A stretch of DNA of 64,000 nt from Echinostoma caproni (Eukaryota; Platyhelminthes; Trematoda; Plagiorchiida; Echinostomatidae), in contig UZAN01039384.1 in the NCBI GenBank assembly GCA_900618425.1, positions 94,210-158,209 of the forward strand, written 5' to 3'. The notes below the pieces were generated by a model. That model was not told the origin of the DNA, ran no database searches, and saw nothing but the letters and a program-made list of their open reading frames with translations. Below are positions 24,365 through 35,799 of this stretch, one piece after another; within the stretch, counting starts at the first letter, position 1; every line of letters begins with the position of its first letter. The translations under genes were made by a program, and so were the position numbers.

Positions 24365-24985
24365 NNNNNNNNNNNNNNNNNNNNNNNNNNNNNNNNNNNN
24401 NNNNNNNNNNNNNNNNNNNNNNNNNNNNNNNNNNNNNNNNNNNNNNNNNNNNNNNNNNNNNNNNNNNNNNNNNNNNNNNNNNNNNNNNNNNNNNNNNNNN
24501 NNNNNNNNNNNNNNNNNNNNNNNNNNNNNNNNNNNNNNNNNNNNNNNNNNNNNNNNNNNNNNNNNNNNNNNNNNNNNNNNNNNNNNNNNNNNNNNNNNNN
24601 NNNNNNNNNNNNNNNNNNNNNNNNNNNNNNNNNNNNNNNNNNNNNNNNNNNNNNNNNNNNNNNNNNNNNNNNNNNNNNNNNNNNNNNNNNNNNNNNNNNN
24701 NNNNNNNNNNNNNNNNNNNNNNNNNNNNNNNNNNNNNNNNNNNNNNNNNNNNNNNNNNNNNNNNNNNNNNNNNNNNNNNNNNNNNNNNNNNNNNNNNNNN
24801 NNNNNNNNNNNNNNNNNNNNNNNNNNNNNNNNNNNNNNNNNNNNNNNNNNNNNNNNNNNNNNNNNNNNNNNNNNNNNNNNNNNNNNNNNNNNNNNNNNNN
24901 NNNNNNNNNNNNNNNNNNNNNNNNNNNNNNNNNNNNNNNNNNNNNNNNNNNNNNNNNNNNNNNNNNNNNNNNNNNNNNNNNNNNN
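24365..24985. other. Assembly gap (621 N)
   Basis: Run of N. The long open frames crossing it are artefacts. Confidence 1.
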
Positions 24986-25434
24986 GTTTTCTAACACTAT
25001 GATGCCAATAACTATTTTGAATTGCTGTTCAAATCCGCTGGACCATATCTGATAAGATAACGTTTACAGAACCGTGCAGGTTACATCTTCGAATAAAAAA
25101 GATTTGTGTTATATAGCATCACAGTGTGCACACTTGACTATGCTGTGTGGTGCGAATGTTCATTCTGATTGTCCTATCGTCTTAATATCTACTTTTTTCA
25201 TGCACGATGAAAAGTAAGCATACTGGAAATCGCTAGATTTTCTCATAATCTAATCAAAAGTTATGTAGCTGCTAAACCCACACAAGCTCCTCGTGACTTA
25301 TGAAAGAAAAACATATTCTAAGAAACGTGCAATTTGATGTTTTTCAAGCTTAGACCTTGAGATGTGCGGCTGGTTGGATAAGTGATTTGTTATTTAAACA
25401 TGCCAAAACCGGATGAAAACTCTCCATGTTTTCG

Positions 25435-25870
25435 TTGTACGAATGAAGCAAACAGATAACTCATTGAGGAGGCGTATAAACCCTGCGTACAAGTTCCTGA
25501 TTTTTGCAAGTGTTTTGACGTAAACAAAAGCGAATGCCATCGAATAGTCAGGGGAATTTACCCAGCATGAGGAATTATGCGGATATTATTGAAGCAAAAC
25601 AATTAAAACTGCAAACAACAAAGTTTAAGGCAGATTTGCTGGAAAATAATGGCTCAAATTCAATTGTAGCTTAGACTGTGGGGAGGGTATGTAACCGTCA
25701 AACGATAGACGATAGGTGTTGGTTTTGCCAACAAACTCAAGTCCTATCTGACGTAGTTTTCCTGTTCAATATATTCTAATTCTTATTGAGGAACACAACA
25801 CTACCCGGGGAAGACCATCTGTGAACCTAGTTTTCTAAAGAAATGAAGTTCATCCAATAAAGGAAAAAAT
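25435..25870 (+). pseudogene. Possible Tc1/mariner-superfamily transposase N-terminal remnant
   Basis: From about 25440 a broken frame reads NEANR, stop, LIEEAYKPCVQVPDFCKCFD, VNKSECHRIVRGI. This resembles the first helix-turn-helix of pogo/Tc1-type transposases (IEAY..G.DY..VA..LGVKR.TA..IVR). About 250 nt on, another frame gives QYILILIEEHNTTRGRPSVN, resembling the following ...YL..LIEEHPT.TL... segment. Order and spacing fit, but identity is low and several stops and shifts are needed. Confidence 0.33.
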
Positions 25871-26667
25871 TACCATTCGCCTAATGAGTTATATAGAAAA
25901 TAGATGCGGATAACTCTGTATCTATGGGAATTTGTGCATGATACGATGAATAGTACAAAATTTGTTACAATTGTTTACGAGGGTTCGAGTAACTACCATT
26001 CTTAAAGCACATTTAGAAAAGCCAAACGATAGCGCTCTTTTCTACTTCACACGTGAGGTTCGCCATAAGAATGATTAAGATATGAGAATGCATCGTTTTC
26101 GCACATCCAGACACTTTGTTGATTGTCAAGTTCCAAAATCCGTTACACCCAGTTACCTCATCACAAGCCGAAAGTGAATGTAATCGAAAAATCTCTTTGT
26201 TTGATGACAGACACGAATGCGCTACCACGAGAGTGGTCTTCAGTGTTCTGCGTGCGGTATAATCTGGAGAAAACTAAAACGCGCGGTTCGATTGCCAAGT
26301 TGATGGACTTGATGTCAAAACCAGTGGTCTCAAGCGATGAATGGGAAAAGAAAACAGAGTGGTGATAATGTGAAAATGCAATGCTTTTTCTTGCTGATAT
26401 TCCATTTTCATGAATAATCTTTTCTAATCTTTCTTCTGATGTTTGGTCTTCTTTCACTGTTATGCCATCATTAATCGTCTAAATAGAGATATCGTCCTTT
26501 TTAAAGCTTTTGGCTGATATAAGCAGGAATAATATTGTTGTAGATTTTGCCGTTTACAACACGAATGAAACGAGAACTGGAAAGATAGTAAGCACTCCTC
26601 GCACATATGTTTCAACATGGGTAAAACTGGGAAGTAATCACTGCAAATATGTTTCGACATGGAATGT

Positions 26668-26702
26668 CTAAGCAGCAGGAGGAGCAGAAGCAGCAGCACG
26701 AT
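26668..26702 (+). repeat. Imperfect AGC/AGG trinucleotide repeat
   Basis: About eleven triplets mixing AGC, AGG and AGA. The poly-Leu frame on minus and the Gln-rich frame on plus both arise from it. Confidence 0.7.
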
Positions 26703-26944
26703 CACTTATACTTAATTGGGGATCAAACCTGGACCCCACTAGAAGAACATCAGCATAGTACCCACTCATCCATGGTACAGCTAATCAGACAGTTTCACAT
26801 TTTACATATACACGGTACAGCACAAGCTATCCTAGCGAGAATTTTGCGGACATTGCATCTCGCTCATCCAAGCACTAGTTATTATTTAATTGAATCAAAT
26901 CATCCACTACTCCCATGTAGCATTATAATGAATTTCGGTTAAAG

Positions 26945-28300
26945 ATATATGGTGGTTCGTGTGGAATAAGACCACATCTGTTACCCTCCTCGAGGTTAAA
27001 ATTATTCCGACTGAGAAGAAGAGATCTTTTGACAGCAACGGTGGCGCACATTTTCAATCAATACTTAGGTACATATAATAGCCAAAAATCATTCATGAAA
27101 GATTGCAACTCACTGAGCTCATAGGAAATTACTTTAGGAATAAAAAATATTCAATGATTTAGAAGAGGAAGCAAGGATGACAACCACGGAGAAAGTAAAC
27201 ACGAAAGTAAACACATTCTGCAAAACAAAACAAACGACGAGTAACCAATTGTTGGCGGTGGGAGTGGATTGGGTAATTAAACAAAACTTAACGGGATTGT
27301 TCTAACTAGAGTGTTGCTTAACAGCCTCAAATTTGTTTAGTGCTTAATAAATAGCAATCCAATTGTTTTATGTTTACTGCCTGAGCTATTCCATATTTTT
27401 GGTCTTTACCAGCCTTCTTGATAAATTTTCTGGTCTTCTCAAATCACTTGGAGCATAGTGAAAGACCTATTAGTTACGATATTCGAAATAACCAGCGAGT
27501 TAAAGAAAATGCTTACGCTTAACAAAGAACGTGTAGTTTCCCTTTAAAAGCACATTTTTGATACTGGAAGCGTTTACATGTCATACAAAACTAACCAAAG
27601 CTTATTTATAGCACTGATACCAACAACCTTTTACAGCCCTGAAAAGTAAATAATTTAAGGCGACACTTTGTCAGTCTGGTTTGGTTAAATTTGGATGATG
27701 AGTATTTTTCTGCTACTCGAATCTGAAGCTTGTTCTCCAAGGTAGCTTATTCGAACAGCTTCAGTTGTTTAGAATACAGGCCCTTTCTTGTCCAGTCAAA
27801 TCGATCTTTACCAGTTTCTCTTTGGTCAGCATCGGTGATTTATTGTCAATTATAGATCAGCTGCGTTAAATACTTTTTCCTGGATACCTTGAAATAGCTA
27901 TATCGGAAAAAATATTTTTAAATTGCGGAAATCTTTCATTTTCCTCAAACTTATGTGAACAGTTAAAATATTTGATGCAATACAAACATTTGATTCACGT
28001 AATGCATCTATAGCAATATATTCCTATCATCAAGACCGTATTTATTCCAGATACCCCAAAGAACCACAAATGGTCTGAATCGAATACCGAAAATTAAGAA
28101 TTCTAGTTGAGTGTATAAGTAACCAGTAGATAGAAACGAATGTACACATGGAGACAAAAACATTTTAAAAGATTTTCTTGTTCGACAAATTTATATAATA
28201 GCAAAGTATGAAAATAAAAAACTTTAAATTCTCCCAGCATTTTTATGTCTTACCTTATTCAATGCTTTTATAATTTTCTGACAGTTGTGCTCATTACAGC
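26945..28300. other. Intergenic or intronic, no supported feature
   Basis: Very A+T-rich, with no frame worth reporting and no recognisable repeat. Confidence 0.45.
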
Positions 28301-29039
28301 ACGGGCCAATAGGTTTGGTTTAGCTGCACGATTGTGTGCCTAAAATTCCATATATACTTGCGCTTATTATGCACTGTCTTCTTCACACAGTAAACATCAC
28401 CATGAGTACTAACGATCAAGTGAGCAATCCGTTTTGTAGTCGTTGTGAATTTCGAATGATTTGCACTGAAAATGTGGGTATCCTTTCGTTCTACTGTACA
28501 GTATCCCTTTTGAACAGATATTTACGTGGCAGTCTCACAAAAAAACCATCTTGATCGCTTCATCTGCAATTTGTTTAGTATATATTGAGATGCAGCTGTT
28601 TTCGAGGTTGGATAATGGCGCAAACAGGTTTACTGGACAATCATGGAGTGCTTCTTGACGCAGTTATGTGAAACAAAGTGGAGAGTAATTTAAAAAGGAA
28701 ATTACTACAATTCAGCGTGATGAGAGCTGTTTTTATACTGTGCCCCATGCGAATGGTCCAAACCTGGACGAAATGAAGGGTCAACAATTTTCAGCTATCA
28801 GCAATTGTCATGATTTGAAAATTCTGCTTGATGCTTAGTAGGAATTTGTGCATGCGTCGTATTGGAAAAGATGAATAGCATTCTTTGACGATGTCCAACT
28901 GAATAATCAGGATAACTTAGAAACTGAATAGGATGATATGATAAAACTGATATTGATGTTGCAATTCACTGGAGAATAACGGTTTTCTCAAGATTAAGTC
29001 AATTTAAGTCAGTATTAAGATTTATAACCAGAACTAATT

Positions 29040-29195
29040 GAGTTTATTATTTCTGTTGCGACGCCATCACATCCGGATGTCCTTCGGTTTAGAGCAGTAA
29101 AAAAATCCGCGGGTTCCGGAATTACGGCACCAACATATAAATGTTTTACTTTTTATGATAAATTGAACCAGATATTTTTAACTATTCCTATTTGA
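29040..29195 (+). pseudogene. Possible MADF/Myb-SANT-like domain remnant
   Basis: An open stretch reads EFIISVATPSHPDVLRFRAV, then KKSAGSGITAPTYKCFTFYD, then KLNQIF. The spacing K-K-x-G-x(8)-Y-x-x-F-x-x-Y-D-x-L-x-x-I matches the last part of MADF or Myb/SANT-like DNA-binding domains, which end ..G.....W.YF..LD.IL and occur in transposon-derived genes of invertebrates. Broken frames with coding character occur upstream (28.6-29.0 kb) and downstream to 29.35 kb. Interpreted as a decayed transposon-related gene. The match is by pattern only. Confidence 0.28.
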
Positions 29196-29852
29196 TATCA
29201 GAGTCGCTTTATAAACTAATTTTAATTGTGACTCAATTCAGTTGCGTTTATGAGAAAATATAATCACCGTTATATTTGCCAACAAAGCTCAAGCATAAAC
29301 CCATAATGGGACCCAGATCCGTCCAAGGAATGGCTCGTGGATGCAAATGAATATTGCTGTTGAGATGAGGCAAAGTTCACTGGATGTGAACTCTACGTGT
29401 TTATGTCAGTAGAAACGGTTAGTTCTCAACCTGAAGTTTATTAGGACTAATAAAAATAATTATTCGTTTTAAAATGTTTCGCTTAATTACAATTTGCAAT
29501 TATTTCCTCTTTTTTGGACTTGAATAAGAATAATTATTTAAATAAACCGATAAGTGGTACTGAAAGATTTTAAATTATTTACTTCAATAAGTTTTACTTG
29601 TCGAAACTGTTCCATCAGACTTTTATACTTTGAAGTGTTTATCATTTCTACTAACTGAATCTCAATAATAAAAATAAATACGCACAGCTTCCAGCTTCAA
29701 AATGATGCCTGCAGATTTTGTATAGGAACTATTTGCTAGTTGTTGCGCTCTATCCCGCAAAAGAATCATAACTTATCACGGTGTTGTTCAACCATCTAGG
29801 GCGACTGAATTGCAGTCAAAGTTGCCTGCATAAGTCATTACAATACAATATA

Positions 29853-30190
29853 ATGGCATACAGGAAGAAGTATGAGATGCAACAAAGAGATGAACGATGA
29901 GGCAATTTTACCGAAGAATCAGAGAACAGAAACAGGCCTGGCTGCGTTCAGGCACAAGAAAAATTATTTCAAGTGCAATCGTAGCCAATCTCGCGGATAA
30001 CGAGCATAGACGCATTTCAAATCATCTACAGGGTACCACCAAACCATTAGAAAGCCGCCCGTCAACGTTATCTCGCAACAGCCGGAGCCGTGGCAATTCG
30101 ATTATTCAACCCATTGCTTTGTTCTCAAAAGCTATTCGTACAGTCACTCAGACTGCCTTGGCCACATTGTTACGCATTTCCCCGGGATAG
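29853..30190 (+). pseudogene. Frameshifted coding-like block, unknown basic protein
   Basis: ATG at 29853 gives MAYRKKYEMQQRDER and a TGA. The frame overlapping that TGA continues without break for 97 codons (RQFYRRIREQKQAWLRSGTR ... TLLRISPG). A third frame stays open for a further ~55 codons past 30187 (RRHPNPFPNRGTSTS...). Composition is basic and Ser/Arg-rich and G+C is above the local background. One explanation is a retrocopy or exon with two frameshifts. Another is the 98-codon frame alone as a real exon. No domain recognised. Confidence 0.33.
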
Positions 30191-30847
30191 GCATGATTTT
30201 TCCCATGACCCCGAGACCCTTACACGTGATGACACGTCGACATCCTAATCCTTTTCCCAACCGTGGTACGAGCACATCCTCCCTACCCACCTTTTCCCAG
30301 CCACATACCAACAAGAAACCACGAATTGAAGCACATTTAATCTCAATTTGACTATATCACTGTAATAGCCCGAAGTTGTCAAAACCACTGTTTTTTTCTC
30401 CATCTTGAGATGGGAATTTTCGTAAATTTGTTATATTTCCTTGCGGTTTTAAAAGCTCCTTTGTAAACGCTTCATCATACTTTGAAGTGGATGGGTAATC
30501 TGCATTTAAGTGACATTATGAATACCATTTAAGATGACAAATGATAATATTGGAAACTTCTAGACCTTATTTGAATTTTGCATTTATGGTAAGTTGTTTT
30601 CAAAATATTCGCGTACCTAAATTGCATTTCACCCGTGGAAGACAAGTTCAATACAATGGCTTCTTCTCGTTGTCGCTGTGCCAAGCAAGGTGTTGTAACG
30701 CTATTACTTTACCGCTTTGCCAGGTATTTGTATTTAAAAATATGTTTAGGCGGTTAATGTAGAACAGTTGATTCAAAGAGTTCTTTAGAATATTTGGTCT
30801 TGTGAAAAGATTAAGAACGTTTTCCTTTTCAAAAAGAACACAATTAC

Positions 30848-31113
30848 ACAAGATTTCGGTCCAAAACATTAATTGTCTGATAGTTGATTGAAGCACCAAG
30901 TGCCAGGCAATTTCGGCTTTGGGCATCTTTCTGCTTCACTGTCACCTGTACGTTAGGCATATATGGCAAATACACAAATTTGTTGTATACAGCCGTAGGT
31001 TTCCCGGTGAGCTGCGTAGAGTTTGATACTTCGTGTGCAAATAACACTGCTATCCAAAACATCAATGATTTGCAAACATTAGTTAGGATATGAATTTTAT
31101 TTTTGCTTGTCAT
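30848..31113 (-). CDS. Candidate exon encoding a secreted or receptor protein N-terminus
   Basis: From the ATG at 31113 the product starts MTSKNKIHILTNVCK followed by SLMFWIAVLFAHEVSNS, a plausible signal peptide of about 30 residues. It continues with a beta-rich stretch (VYNKFVYLPYMPNVQVTVKQ, then SRNCLALGASINYQ, TINVLDRNLV). An earlier in-frame ATG at 31203 would add 30 residues. The frame ends at a TAA (30844-30846), but a GTAATT donor overlaps it exactly (30847-30842), so the exon may instead splice onward with two bases over. Codon use fits coding on this strand better than the shorter plus-strand frame. Family not recognised. Confidence 0.45.
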
Positions 31114-31249
31114 TAGATTCCTGGCGGGGAGAGTTAAAGACAGAAATAATTCACAGCGGATATAACAACAACACCTTGTGGCGATCAAATAGGATGGGTT
31201 CATACATCAGATAGACAAAGCGGCTCNCCAAAATGGCAACACTTCACTA

Positions 31250-32230
31250 AGGGACGGAAGGGACGGAATGTGAAATTTCAAGATTTCCTTTAGGATCAAT
31301 GTCAGATAAACAAGCCTGGGTTGTGTAACAGGTGTTCTTGCCAATAATGACGTAAAAAAGATGAGCGTCTTTTGTAAATCTGGTAAGACAGGTGACCTAA
31401 AGTGTCAAAAACGCGTAAACAAGTCGTTGTTCTGATCCGTGGAACAGAATGATTGGCAAATTGGACTGTATTACTCTACACACAATAGGAACACACGTTT
31501 TCGAACTTATGCCTAGGTATGGATCAAAACAATTATTGACTTCCCTTGTTTTCTATTAGTAGCATATTTAACATACTGGTTTTACCTTATTGCCAAGAGG
31601 TTCGTTTTCTCAGTTATAGTGACATTTTGGCATATTTTGGTTTGATACATTTTCATGACACAATAAATCGAGAACGCCAAATTTAGAATAAGGCCCTATA
31701 ATCCATTGAAAGGATTGCAACCAACACTAATAATTTAAGTCAGAAATGTAAATGGGCTTAATTTGCACAGTGGTGTTCAGTTTAATTCGAAAGATGAATT
31801 TATGGCAAACAAGAGATTACACGTTTCGGATGTTATGTCTAGCGCATCCATGGCGTTATAGGTAGTCCAGGATAAAATTGCAGGTGTTGAATGACAAATA
31901 CGCTTAGCATGATGGCAACCTGAGAGATTCGCCTGTTGAATCAAGTTCATTATGAGATGAAAGGAAAAATCATTTTTCGTGTACTTTGTTTACAACCAGG
32001 AAACGTAAGCCGTTATTGATTCAGCAAGTTAAATTCATATCTCCGCCGAAAGACGTTATTTTACTGGTTGCACAAATCCCTCTCGGTTTCAACGGTACAG
32101 AAAAGCGGAGGCATAAAAAAGAGAAAAAAATGACTTGAAAAGGTTTCAGGAAGGTTCAGTATTGTTCGGTTTAGAATAACTTAAGTGTTTGAAATCCAGT
32201 TGGTGCGTTTATTTGTTAGTTAAATGTATA
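31250..32230. other. Intergenic, no supported feature
   Basis: A+T-rich, with a short direct duplication gggacggaagggacggaa near 31250. Nothing else to annotate. Confidence 0.4.
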
Positions 32231-32234
32231 AAAC

Positions 32235-32328
32235 GGTATTCGCGAAGAAATTTCTTTTCGATAGATCGCATCATGTGTTTACATATATAAGGTGATCATA
32301 ATACAGGTGTCTGATTGGCCGATTACAG
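32235..32328 (+). repeat. Dispersed repeat, copy B
   Basis: Second copy of the element at 6309-6401. Both share ggt(g/a)ttcgcgaa, acatatataagg, gatcat and tgattggccgatta in the same order and orientation. Similarity fades beyond these limits. Confidence 0.55.
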
Positions 32329-32659
32329 AATCATGAATAACTGTTTGTCACGGTCAACATGAATTTGTCATTTGGTTGGTTTTAAAAAGACTTACGTCCT
32401 TAGGATGGTTGGACAACAGATTGCATCAGTTCTGATCGATCACAGGTCATGGAATCTGAATAGACTGAACCCAACAATTTGTTGAGTGCAGCGGTCAGGG
32501 ATAAACTTCATGATCCTGATCGTCGCGGTTATGGCTAGAGTAAGCAGTTGAAAAATTTCGCATTTGTTGTGCAAGACGCGATGGTTATCTTTGAAGTCGA
32601 CATCAGAAGAAATGAACGTTTCCTAATTTCTTCTAATTGCCGTGATGGATATCTTTCAG

Positions 32660-32723
32660 AAATGATGCAATTTACTCTAGTTGATAGTCCAGTAAAACAA
32701 TTACCTGAACCAAATCTGAGACT
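32660..32723 (+). CDS. Candidate internal coding exon, unknown protein
   Basis: A 64-nt block between ...gtgatggatatctttcag and a consensus GTAAGT donor. Two of three phases contain stops. The open one gives two bases, then MMQFTLVDSPVKQLPEPNLR and two bases. Too short to classify. No partner exon found. Confidence 0.3.
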
Positions 32724-33837
32724 GTAAGTAAAACACCGGCTGTACAGGACTAACCTATCAACGAGTTTTCAGTAGTGCATTTTCTAAACTATTTGATTCT
32801 TTTTATAACCGATTGCAATTTGTGAAAGGTTAATTTCATGAAGACAGCACTATATCCAAAACGGTGGTTGAAACAGCAATTATTAACAAATTTACGATAA
32901 GAAATAAGCCAGGGTACTTATCTTGATAACATATTGCATTGAAACACCATGAAGTAATGATAGAGAATAAACGAGTTATTCACTCAATCTCATGCCAAAA
33001 AAATGATCACGGTGATACAGTTTTTAAATCGGTTTACCAGTAGACTCTCATGGACTTAAGTAATAATTGGAGGTTAGAAAATGAGAAAAATCTCATAAAT
33101 GATAGGTTGATCGAACAAAGCAGCAGCAATGATCTATCGGGAGATAACATCCGAGTATTATGGACAGTGTAGACGATCTCGATAGATTCATGCCCCATTT
33201 CCGTAAAAGTCGTGAGCCAGACCGTGTTTTATTTCACTATTGCGTGCAAAAATCAGTAAACCGAATAGTGGTCAACGGATAAATACATATGACTTATTCA
33301 GTTGTATTATATGTTTGAAGTTGAATATGGACACTCAGAGTTTTCTTGTTTTTCTCATCTAACAGCAAACACGATGTAATGTCCGAATAAATACAACTAT
33401 TCAACCATCTGGACGTAAACTACCAATGTTTCAATAAGCGTATGTGTTCTTCAGACAATAGTAATTCGTTTCTCTTCCAATCATGATGTAGACGTGTGCC
33501 GCATACCTGGTAGGAATCGGTGTGCGAAATATTCCATGGGCGTTTTGAACTTAACCTGAGGTTAGTTTAGTGCAATATATTTTCGACAGTTTTATTTATG
33601 AAGCTCTGATTCAAGCAGATTTGTGATTTCGAAAATGGAGAACCATTTCAATTGCATAACGGAGTCTGTCATATTGTTACTATCGAAGGATGGTATCAGT
33701 ACTCGTATAAGGTTTACCAAAAAACTTTGATTTAGGGGACGTTGAACTAAACCTCGTTGTTGGCACATCCAACTTCAATTACCTCGTAGAGTGAGTTATA
33801 CTTTTGCTTGTTTTTATGGTAAAACGCTGTATTGCTG

Positions 33838-34005
33838 TTAGAATTTGTGTGCCTTAGGTTTGAATGTAAACGTTTTTAGCTCAACATCAAAACAATCCTC
33901 AGGTAGTAAGGACGTGGAGCTCGTTTTTGATTTAGCATCAACTAGAGCAGAATAAATAATGCTATTCACCACATTCTTCTTATCTTGTTTCAATAATGCA
34001 CCTCG
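33838..34005 (-). CDS. Terminal exon of a candidate ~90-residue protein
   Basis: An excellent acceptor (TTCTTCATTTTTTGCTTTGAATTGCAG) is followed in phase 0 by RGALLKQDKKNVVNSIIYSA, LVDAKSKTSSTSLLPEDCFD, VELKTFTFKPKAHKF and a TAA. It joins the exon at 34075-34179 across a 69-nt intron without frame change. Because 69 is divisible by three and lacks an in-frame stop, the sequence can also be read straight through (118 codons), but the strong splice signals favour an intron. No family recognised. Confidence 0.5.
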   Translation of the reverse strand, partial: RGALLKQDKKNVVNSIIYSALVDAKSKTSSTSLLPEDCFDVELKTFTFKPKAHKF

Positions 34006-34074
34006 CTGCAATTCAAAGCAAAAAATGAAGAACGAATACAGTTCACACCAAGTGAGGCGTATTCTTATCCCTAC

Positions 34075-34179
34075 CTTAAAGTTGAGCACATTTTCTTTGG
34101 CAAATAATTCGTTACCCATTCTGTTGTACGAAGAACATTTTGCATTTTGTTTTGCCTCATTCACTTTGACCTTTATCAT
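34075..34179 (-). CDS. First exon of the candidate ~90-residue protein
   Basis: From ATG 34179: MIKVKVNEAKQNAKCSSYNR, MGNELFAKENVLNFK, then an AAG|GTAGGG donor (intron 34074-34006). A stop lies a few codons upstream in frame, so this ATG is the likely start unless an acceptor was missed. Together with the next exon the product is 90 residues, charged, with no signal peptide or membrane segment. It lies about 220 nt downstream of another gene end on the same strand. Confidence 0.45.
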
Positions 34180-34348
34180 AGGGCATTGAGTCAAGAACTA
34201 TTCACTGGTTGGCTAAGCCTGTACTCAGTCGGTTAACACGAATTTACTCAGTGATCAGTAAGTCTGTATGTTGTTTCCTACGGTCTAAGGATTGCGAAAA
34301 CTGAAGGTGAATGATTGATAAAAAATCCGGCGTTAGCTTTAGTTCACA

Positions 34349-34354
34349 TTTATT
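34349..34354 (-). terminator. Poly(A) signal AATAAA
   Basis: Canonical hexamer on the minus strand 46 nt after the TAG at 34400-34402, between two closely spaced minus-strand candidate genes. Confidence 0.35.
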
Positions 34355-34399
34355 TTGGGAAACGCTTCCAACAATATGATAGTGTTGTACCTTGTGGAG

Positions 34400-34469
34400 C
34401 TAAAGTGGTAAAACTGGCTCGCTGGGATCAGCTGCGATGATCATAACTAACAGCAGTAACTCAAAAGCT
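34400..34469 (-). CDS. Terminal exon after a 33-nt micro-intron, hydrophobic tail
   Basis: It follows GTACACACAACACAA...GGATACTGCAG, a 33-nt candidate intron. Its first base completes an Arg codon. Then comes AFELLLLVMIIAADPSEPVL, PL and TAG. The Leu/Ile-rich run could be a short membrane anchor. AATAAA on minus at 34354-34349, 46 nt past the stop, supports a transcript end. Reading straight through the 33 nt is also possible (no stop in it), so the intron is inferred. Confidence 0.4.
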
Positions 34470-34502
34470 CTGCAGTATCCGGAAAAATTGTGTTGTGTGT
34501 AC

Positions 34503-34618
34503 CTTGTTTGCGTCGCACAACGGAAAATCCAAATAATTTGCGAACCACCAGCACAAAATTGAGTCAAAGCACAAGGTTCAGGTGCTACTGCATGGCTACT
34601 CAGACCAATATATATCAA
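34503..34618 (-). CDS. Penultimate exon upstream of the 33-nt intron
   Basis: Encodes HAVAPEPCALTQFCAGGSQI then IWIFRCATQT, ending CAAACAAG|GTACAC. Cysteine-rich and partly hydrophobic. The 5' boundary is uncertain: the frame is open to about 34618 and an AG lies near 34605. Codon character and G+C fit coding on minus. Family not recognised. Confidence 0.35.
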
Positions 34619-35628
34619 GAATGCTTTCCGAAGTTTATTTAAATGCTTTAAAGAGATTATATTGGTTTACGGTTTCGGGGGAAAAAGACTGCACGCAAAG
34701 TGAGGGCAAAATCGGGCGCACAGATAGTTTTATTTAATATATACTAGCTACAAGTTCACATTTTGTTAAACCCACTTTAAATCGTTTGGTTGATGCATTC
34801 AACAGAGAATTCAGAGGTAAGAATGGCACCAATGATGTTTTTTTTCCATTCCCTGTGATTGCATTAAGCGGTGTGGAAACATCAGCAATAGGGTGATTCA
34901 GCGAATTACAGTAATTGAAAGGATTCATCGACTTTAAGCCATAAGAAACTATGCAACACATCATGAGCATGATGCCAAAAAGTCATTGCTGATATATCCA
35001 CAATATTTGAAACACGCAAAATTTAGGATTTTATTGGTTTATTGATTCTAGCAACCGGAAAGTCCTTCTTCTATGACTGAAGCAACTTATGAGTTTCTGC
35101 TAGGTGACCAGGGTTACGTAAGTGCGGTAAACCTTTACTCGGCGGTACCTTTCCTCCACGGATCAGCAGAATTTCGTGAGCACTTAGTGAACCTGACTGA
35201 AGAAGCACTATTTTCATCAAAATGTACTAGATATTGAAGGAATACTCACAAGTCCAGCGAGGTTCCTATTCAATGGTTTCAATTTGATGACGGTATATGC
35301 ATGCTGTCATTTTATCTCATTCGGATGGAAGGGCTGTTTTGTTACCGGCTATCCGTTTCAACGAAGAGGATCGGTTCAGGTTTGACGGAGATGATGTACT
35401 TATGACCTTCACGAGGTCGATTTTCACTCAATTTGTTTAACTCATTTGATGAGGTTGGTGTGATACACTATTGATCTTTCAAATACAATCATTTACGAGC
35501 CAGACTAGGATGGTATCTGAAAGTACGGAAACGTTTCAGGAACACATACTGTCCATAACTCTCACAATATTAGATCCAAATTTGGAACGGATGTTATTGA
35601 AGTAATTGTGCGTCATGCTCATAGTATT

Positions 35629-35700
35629 AGATCCGAGAAGGAAAACGTTTGGATTAACCATGACGTCATGGCTAATCCAAACGTTTTCATTCACGGATCT
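35629..35700. repeat. 72-bp near-perfect palindrome
   Basis: Two 36-nt arms with no spacer. The central 48 nt (gaaaacgtttggattaacca...aacgttttc) pair with one mismatch, and the outer 12 nt of each arm (agatccgagaag / attcacggatct) pair at 10 of 12. The centre is ATGACGTCAT, which contains a CRE-like TGACGTCA. Flanking sequence carries further duplicates: acacata(c/t)tgtcca at 35542 and 35702, and tattagatcc at 35568 and 35625. It looks like a foldback or MITE-type element, possibly with nested tandem copies. Confidence 0.8.
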
Positions 35701-35799
35701 TACACATATTGTCCAGTTAGAGGAAAATGCAATACACCAATTTTCTTACCTTTATGTCTGTTAATCAGTTGGGCAATATATGGGGAGTGAACTTTCATA

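Noticed and set aside
24251..25052. Long open frames of 236-263 codons
   Set aside because: They consist almost entirely of N from the assembly gap.
26013..26228. Minus-strand peptide LHSLSACDEVTGCNGFWN, faintly like the HALTGCDT motif of some transposon-derived proteins
   Set aside because: Too few matching positions and no supporting neighbouring motif.
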